From NCBI GenBank assembly GCA_041674565.1, contig JBAYVQ010000049.1:1-6704 (forward strand): DNA of 6,704 nucleotides, written 5' to 3'. Positions 1 through 6,704 of the stretch are shown here, piece by piece. The stretch's first letter is position 1. The number at the start of each line of letters is the position of its first letter. The stretch comes from CALMFT01 sp041674565 (GTDB lineage Bacteria; Patescibacteriota; Gracilibacteria; Absconditabacterales; Absconditicoccaceae). The notes under the pieces are model-generated. The model saw only the letters and a list, made by a program, of their open reading frames with translations. It was not told where the DNA came from and did no database searches. The position numbers and the translations under genes were made by a program.

Positions 1-2628
<2,628 letters not shown>

Positions 2629-2843
2629 CTCCTTCCAAAAAATTCAGTACTTGAAATATTTTGGAGTAAAAAAAATTCAGTATTTATGATGTGATTATAT
2701 TGACTAGTTTGCTAACAGTACATTTAATATAATCTGAACACAAAGTATCCAAAATCTTCTTAAAGAATACTGAAAACACTAACAATACGTGTTTGAGATA
2801 GTAACGAACTACAGTGGCTTCCCTATTAAAATTTCAGACATCA

Positions 2844-2873
2844 ATTTCAAGACATTTTTTAACAAAATGTCAA
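2844..2873 (-). promoter_or_regulatory. candidate proximal promoter for 23S rRNA
   Basis: On the minus strand a perfect -35 box TTGACA (2873-2868) is followed after 18 bases by TGAAAT (2849-2844; 4 of 6). It would start transcription about 210 bases before the mature 23S end. With the distal candidate it resembles tandem rRNA promoters, but the box overlaps an inverted repeat and the -10 is poor. Confidence 0.3.
2851..2871. repeat. 8-bp perfect inverted repeat in the 23S leader region
   Basis: GACATTTT (2851-2858) and AAAATGTC (2864-2871) are perfect inverted arms around a 5-base loop. No U-tract follows on either strand, so it is not a classical terminator. It could be a hairpin in the rRNA leader, or an operator-like palindrome overlapping the TTGACA box. 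The low G+C content makes the hairpin weak. Confidence 0.4.
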
Positions 2874-3143
2874 AAATATTAAAATCTGCTTCCCAAGTGC
2901 TTACTTTGATGAAAAGTATTTTTGTCTGACAAGGATATTTGCCAAAAAGCAAAAGTTTTTTGATAAACACTATGACAGCTTAGAAATATTTCTCAAGAGC
3001 AGCGGGTTCCATTACAATAATAAAAAATATCCAAAACGCAAATGAATATCTTATATTATTGTCCTTGACCAACAACAACATCAAGCAAAATAAAAAGTAT
3101 TCTTACAAAGCAATAGCATTTGCTGCTATATTTATAAATAATA

Positions 3144-3171
3144 TTTATGTAGACCATGTGAACCATGTCAA
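3144..3171 (-). promoter_or_regulatory. candidate distal promoter for 23S rRNA
   Basis: On the minus strand a perfect -35 box TTGACA (3171-3166) is followed after 16 bases by CATAAA (3149-3144; 4 of 6 to TATAAT). It points toward the 23S gene and would give a leader of roughly 510 bases. The -10 box is weak and the region is AT-rich, so a chance match is possible. Confidence 0.3.
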
Positions 3172-3187
3172 CTTGTTGTGTGATAGT

Positions 3188-3216
3188 TTCAAAACAGTTT
3201 TTGAAAAGCTCATAAT
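3188..3216 (+). promoter_or_regulatory. candidate promoter for the membrane-protein gene
   Basis: TTCAAA (3188-3193; 4 of 6 to TTGACA), a 17-base spacer, then CATAAT (3211-3216; 5 of 6 to TATAAT). Transcription would start about 35 bases before the ATG at 3258. Spacing and position suit a promoter for the plus-strand gene, but AT-rich DNA gives such matches often. Confidence 0.35.
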
Positions 3217-3257
3217 AATAACTATGTGATGACTGTTTACTTACAAGGCTTATCATT

Positions 3258-4616
3258 ATGATACTATTTCTTCTCGTACTCACAAGCATCGTCTTCATGC
3301 GGTATTTCTATCAGATTGATATAACCTGGATGAGTATCATACCAGTAGCGACACTCGTGGGGATGTTTTTTGGTACAGGACTTTCTTCTACTCACAAATC
3401 ATGAATAGGCTGATATATCGAATCGCATCTGCAATCGTTTTCCTGGTTGTTAATCCTTACGGGCATACAAATAATATTCAGCTTATTTCAAATATCACGG
3501 ATAGAAAGTGCCATCATACTTATAGTACTCAATACATTTTTACTGTATATTACCTACCTCCAGAACAACACAGAACGACAACCCACTCTCAAATCAGGTA
3601 TTATTTTTCAATCTTTAGTATATATAGTATCTGCAGCTTATTTTTCATACCTCACGGGGTCTTTTGGCACCTTGGTGACCTTTGTGGGATTACTAACTGC
3701 CTTACTTGCTGGCATGCGGTCATTTTTGTATCGAGTAATAGGAATATTTATCGATCTAGACGAACACAATACACTGCAGTACGAAGTAGCATTTTTGTAT
3801 CATATGCTATTGGTATTCGCAATCCTGAAGATGTATGGCTCTGGTAGTGAATTTGAAGGTCTGCTCATTATACAACTCTATATAGCATTACTATTCATGG
3901 GGATAGGGTACGCTAGGGCACAAGAAAAACCGACAGGCACAACTACCAGCGATCTAGATATCCAATATATACTCAGATGATACACCATCAATGAGCTACC
4001 CAGCAACACCCGTTCACGAGAAGGATGGCTATCCAACCCCAAATTTCAACACTTCATCAAACACATACCCGAAACAGCCTATACCGCGCTAAGCATCAAT
4101 AGCATTATCATCACCACCATAGTATGTGGGTTAGTCATCTACTTCGGATCTCTCGGACAATTGGATTTTAGCAATTTTTGGGCATTTTTAGTCAATACCG
4201 GACTGTATCTGATTATCTTTTATTATTGCAAAAAATTGGGCATTCAAGATAAAGTACGAAGAGTGATTGGTTTTATTATCATCAATATATGCTTTTACAT
4301 CGCTGCTGCAAATGTATTTGCAAAAGACACCGTAGCCATACTCTTTTGGTCTATCATACGAGCCGTAGCGAACAATACCACCATGAACTACCTGCAAGAT
4401 CTCAAAAAATACCTCAGCAACACTGACTACACCTATTGGTTGTTTAGTAACTTCTTGGGACTCATTATTATCTTATACTTTTTCCTAACACTTTCGATCG
4501 ATATATTATTAAAAATAGCCATCGTAATCATGATGGCTTGATTGTGGATGTTGATGAATAAAGATAATCTGAAAATGATTTTCCAAAAACCTATATCCGA
4601 AGATCAGTGATACTAG
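3258..4616 (+). CDS. polytopic membrane protein of unknown function (UGA read as Gly)
   Basis: With TGA as glycine this is one frame of 452 codons ending in TAG. The five TGA codons fall at residues 49, 52, 241, 428 and 451; in the standard code the gene breaks into fragments, the longest covering 3447-3980. The ATG is the first start after the in-frame TAA at 3219, and AAGG (3245-3248) sits nine bases upstream as a plausible ribosome-binding site. The protein has about a dozen hydrophobic spans: roughly eight in residues 1-218, a polar loop at about 219-280 (containing NELPSNTRSREGW), then four or more to about 430. It has no cleavable-looking signal peptide and no catalytic motif or transporter signature that I recognise, so no function is assigned. 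Tryptophan is TGG throughout. The stop overlaps that of the convergent small gene in a shared CTAG. Reading frame is near certain; function unknown. Confidence 0.9.
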
Positions 4617-4762
4617 CGTGCCGCATTAGAAACCGCAGCAATACGATAAAAAGCAACGTTATGAATCGATAAAAATTCTTGTTCCATAATGCATCGGAAC
4701 CCAAATACCAATCCCAGCGCTGCAATTGCACCAGAAACAATCCAACTGATAGCAGTATTCAT
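4613..4762 (-). CDS. small single-span membrane protein, 49 aa, hypothetical
   Basis: An ATG frame of 49 codons ends in TAG. The N-terminal half is strongly hydrophobic (AISWIVSGAIAALGLVFGF, residues 4-22), followed by a polar tail with Arg and Glu, which suggests one transmembrane span. GGAAAAG lies directly before the ATG as a possible ribosome-binding site; a GTG three codons upstream (4769-4771) is an alternative start. A near-consensus promoter (4808-4835) would place the transcript start about 40 bases before the ATG, which is the main support for a real gene. There is no TGA codon inside, so it gives no information on the code. It is convergent with the large membrane-protein gene and shares four bases at the stops. 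I recognise no family. It could instead mark an antisense or small regulatory RNA. Confidence 0.55.
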   Translation of the reverse strand: MNTAISWIVSGAIAALGLVFGFRCIMEQEFLSIHNVAFYRIAAVSNAAR

Positions 4763-4807
4763 CTTTTCCACACAAAAGAGGTAAAACGGCTTATTTTTTC
4801 GACTCTA

Positions 4808-4835
4808 ATTGTATTGGGAAAAGGTACATTGTCAA
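4808..4835 (-). promoter_or_regulatory. near-consensus sigma70-type promoter for the 49-aa gene
   Basis: Minus strand: perfect -35 TTGACA (4835-4830), a 16-base spacer, and -10 TACAAT (4813-4808; 5 of 6). An AT-rich stretch with runs of TAATAA lies just upstream (4836-4858) and resembles an UP element. Transcription would begin near 4801. It lies after the stop of the 207-residue gene, so it serves the small gene or an unannotated small RNA. Confidence 0.6.
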
Positions 4836-4877
4836 TAGACTTATTATTATATTAAACAGATATGAGATAAGCTGATA

Positions 4878-5501
4878 CTATACGTTTACTATAGCCTCAT
4901 CATCCTCCAAAGGCAATCAATCCCAGCCCATACTACAAGAAGCGCTATCTGGATCTTGTGACTCACCAGTCTCTTCATAATCACACACCTCAGCCTTGTT
5001 TACCACATCAGCTCTTGCTACTTTTTTGAGCTCTACTACAAAGGTCACAGACTCACCTGCTTGCAAAGTATCTACAGACCAGGTGACAGTATTGTTTTGG
5101 ACAAGACCTTGATCGCTTGCATATAACACAAAAGCATTGGAAGAGACATAATCTTTTACAGTAAAATCGAGTGCGCTCGCATTGCCATCATTGGAAACAG
5201 TGATTCTATATCTATATATACCAGATCTACTTACGCCCAACAGTTCTTTACGTAACGAGAGATCAACAAACCAGTTAGTATTACCTACGCTAGAGTTGAA
5301 TCATCAACCCGGATTGGCATTGATCAGGCTGGGATCAAATATATCGTCATACGATTCGTATCTCAAAGATTGCGTGATAAACGTTGTAGCGGGATTGATA
5401 CCTGTATGTTGTTCCAAGAGAGAAGATAATCCGACAAACAAGCCTAAAACTCCAAGTGCTCAGGGAACTATAAGGCCAAAAGATTTTAGATATCTACGCA
5501 T
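4878..5501 (-). CDS. exported DUF11-domain surface protein, 207 aa (UGA read as Gly)
   Basis: With TGA as glycine this frame runs from ATG to TAG. TGA codons fall at residues 14, 66, 67 and 195. Residues 1-30 are a signal or anchor segment: basic MRRYLK, then a hydrophobic Gly-Leu-Val core that includes the UGA at 14. Residues about 80-190 match the DUF11 pattern: DLSLRKEL, YRITVSNDG (98-106), the FTVKD strand, NNTVTW (136-141), LQAGES (146-151), NKAEV (168-172) and the acidic DPDS (183-186), a probable calcium-binding loop. Cys173 and Cys189 flank that loop and may form a disulfide. Without UGA decoding both the N-terminus and the final 13 residues would be lost. It is a paralog of the gene upstream, which ends 80 bases before this start, but lacks that protein's C-terminal half. 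No ribosome-binding site is visible at the ATG, and no sortase motif is seen. Surface location is inferred from the family. Confidence 0.92.
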
Positions 5502-5536
5502 GAGGATATAAGAATAGAAAGTATGAAGATTATTTT

Positions 5537-5566
5537 ATTGTAATAAGACAGCTTTTGATGTGAAAA
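5537..5566 (-). promoter_or_regulatory. candidate promoter for the 207-aa gene
   Basis: In the gap between the two paralogs the minus strand has TTTTCA (5566-5561; 4 of 6), an 18-base spacer, and TACAAT (5542-5537; 5 of 6), the same -10 as the strong promoter at 4808. The transcript would start about 30 bases before the ATG. Cotranscription with the upstream paralog is equally possible; no terminator-like hairpin is seen between them. Confidence 0.35.
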
Positions 5567-5581
5567 CAACATTGGCGCAAT

Positions 5582-6658
5582 TTATTCAATAGAGAAATAA
5601 CCTGGAGTACATGCGAATATCTGCCCCGTGGGAGACAATATTGAACACACTACCGAATAAGTACCAACTTGCAAAGTATTGGATCGGCCATATCAGTACT
5701 GAGGGTAATACTGGAAGTATTCAGTATAACTAGTAGCCATATTGGTGACCGAACAAGCTGAAGCATAAGTAAATCAAGCATACAAGGGGTTTGGCAGTAT
5801 AGTGACACTCGCTCAGCCACCCGTTGTAAAATCATTACTACCAAGATAAATACCTGTACTGGAAGTCCAAACATCAATATCAAGAAAACATCCGCTAAAT
5901 CCACTGCCAGCAGAACCAGTATTATTAACTACACCTGTATTATTGTTACCAGTGATCTCGATAATACAACCAGAGTTGTTACTACAGGTATTTGCACCAT
6001 TACCCGCTACATATACACAAGCTTGATTAACACAAGCTAAATGAGATGCACCAGTAGAGCCAGTAAGAATAGTAACCATACTTTCATCATCTTGTACAGG
6101 GTTTCCATTTGGTCCCATAGTACAAGGATTACTATCTGGATCTTCTCGTTCACCAGCTTCTTCATAATCACACACTTCTGCTTTATTGATGAGCATACCC
6201 TTACCTCTCTTTATCTCGACATACAATACTTTGGATGCTCATACTCACAAACTAGCTACTTTCCAAGTTACTGTATTATTGGAGATAATACCACCATATG
6301 TATATGCAAATTGTGCAGTAGATGGTTTATAATCTTTCACGGTAAAATTGGTCGCAGTTTCACTACCTTCATTACGTACGGTGATTTTGTACTTGAATAC
6401 CAAGCTGTTTGTAGAAACAAGCTCTTTGGTTAAAGAAAGGTCTATATTGCCAGTATATTCACCAGTTCAACCCTCCATAGAGTCTGATGTAATAATACCA
6501 CCAGGTCTATAAGTTTCTAAAGCCAGTTGTGTAACAAAACGATCAGCCAATTCGTTGGTACCACTGATACCAGCATTTTTGTTACCAAATAATAATACAC
6601 CAGCTCAAGCACACAATACTCAAGCAACTCAAGCAACTAACCAAGCAGATCTTTGCAT
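5582..6658 (-). CDS. exported DUF11-domain protein with Cys-rich C-terminal region, 358 aa (UGA read as Gly)
   Basis: With TGA as glycine the frame runs from ATG to TAA; nine TGA codons fall at residues 10, 13, 18, 64, 138, 140, 282, 295 and 322. Residues 1-25 are an export or anchor segment (WLVAGVAGVLCAGAGVLLF), of which three glycines are UGA. Residues about 72-182 form a DUF11 domain: DLSLTKEL, YKITVRNEG (90-98), FTVKD (105-109), NNTVTW (127-132), SLGVGAS (136-142), NKAEV (158-162) and DPDS (173-176), with Cys163 and Cys179 around the acidic loop. Residues about 200-235 carry a C-x4-C-x10-C-x5-C module (Cys209, 214, 225, 231) of a kind I associate with CPR extracellular proteins. The rest is Gly/Ser/Asn-rich with further cysteines and ends in a beta-rich, possibly Ig-like segment. 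No LPXTG motif is seen. Start is the first ATG before the hydrophobic segment; no ribosome-binding site precedes it. Likely a secreted or surface-anchored adhesion or matrix protein (inferred). Confidence 0.93.
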
Positions 6659-6664
6659 AAAAAT

Positions 6665-6692
6665 AAAATAAAGTATAAATAAATCTTATCAA
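6665..6692 (-). promoter_or_regulatory. weak candidate promoter for the 358-aa gene, possibly leaderless
   Basis: TTGATA (6692-6687; 5 of 6), a 16-base spacer, and TATTTT (6670-6665; 4 of 6) would start transcription at or next to the ATG at 6658. That would suit the lack of a ribosome-binding site before this gene. TATACT (6677-6672) is an alternative -10 but has no good -35. Only 46 bases upstream are visible, so this is weak. Confidence 0.22.
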
Positions 6693-6704
6693 AAGGTTGA
6701 TTCA

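Larger units (their letters stand above)
2629..3257. other. AT-rich region upstream of the 23S gene; no 16S or tRNA
   Basis: This stretch separates the 23S 5' end (minus) from the start of the membrane-protein gene (plus). I see no 16S rRNA 3' end, no tRNA-like T-loop (GGTTCRA) or cloverleaf, and no convincing protein gene. Open frames of 60-80 codons exist on both strands if TGA is sense (for example plus 2783-2983 and 2863-3093), but they overlap each other, lack a good start with a ribosome-binding site, and are roughly what AT-rich DNA with only two stop codons gives by chance. The region contains two TTGACA boxes facing the 23S gene, a short perfect inverted repeat, and a candidate plus-strand promoter, all listed separately. 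It most likely holds the rRNA leader and divergent promoters. Confidence 0.7.

Noticed and set aside
3056..3298. Minus-strand frame of 80 codons overlapping the start of the membrane-protein gene
   Set aside because: It begins inside the opposing gene, has no promoter or ribosome-binding site that I can see, and its Tyr/Ser/Cys-rich composition looks like translated AT-rich non-coding DNA.
3401..3847. Plus-strand frame of 148 codons
   Set aside because: It is a +2 shadow of the membrane-protein gene; the real frame is hydrophobic, continues across TGA codons and has a ribosome-binding site.
4188..4397. Minus-strand frame of 69 codons
   Set aside because: Antisense shadow of the membrane-protein gene.
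5182..6433. Frames overlapping the DUF11 genes (plus 5182-5511, minus 5650-5904, plus 6041-6433)
   Set aside because: Shadows of the two DUF11 genes, whose true frames show family motifs and paralog alignment.
3258..6658. UGA = Trp (mycoplasma-type code 4), or pseudogenes with real stops
   Set aside because: UGA aligns with GGT and GGA glycine codons between the paralogs, TGG is the regular Trp codon, and eighteen in-frame TGAs with almost no TAA/TAG interruptions argue against decay.

Overview
The window reads as a piece of a Patescibacteria (CPR) genome that uses genetic code 25, in which UGA encodes glycine. This points to Gracilibacteria (BD1-5) or Absconditabacteria (SR1). The basis is internal. 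All three larger protein genes are broken up by in-frame TGA but become single intact frames ending in TAA or TAG when TGA is sense. Two of them are paralogs, and at two aligned columns a TGA in one copy matches GGT or GGA in the other. Tryptophan is encoded by TGG in the same genes, so a mycoplasma-type code (UGA = Trp) fits poorly.

Layout: positions 1-2628 are a 23S rRNA gene on the minus strand. Its 3' end (about 290 bases, E. coli positions beyond 2610) lies outside the window. Upstream of its 5' end there is no 16S rRNA or tRNA gene, only about 630 bases of AT-rich DNA with candidate minus-strand promoters, so the 23S looks unlinked from 16S. The 23S carries G at the position of E. coli A2058 and U at 2057, a natural macrolide-lincosamide-resistance signature.

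Divergent from the 23S, a plus-strand gene (3258-4616) encodes an unrecognised polytopic membrane protein of 452 residues with five in-frame UGA codons. Its stop shares the palindrome CTAG with the stop of a convergent minus-strand gene for a predicted 49-residue single-span membrane protein (4613-4762). That small gene is preceded by an almost perfect sigma70-type promoter.

The rest (4878-6658) holds two minus-strand paralogs in tandem. Each has an N-terminal export or anchor segment and a DUF11-type beta-sandwich domain ending in a DPDS acidic loop bracketed by two cysteines. The upstream copy (358 aa) carries an extra cysteine-rich C-terminal half; the downstream copy (207 aa) stops just after the DUF11 domain. 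They are probably cell-surface or extracellular proteins made together.
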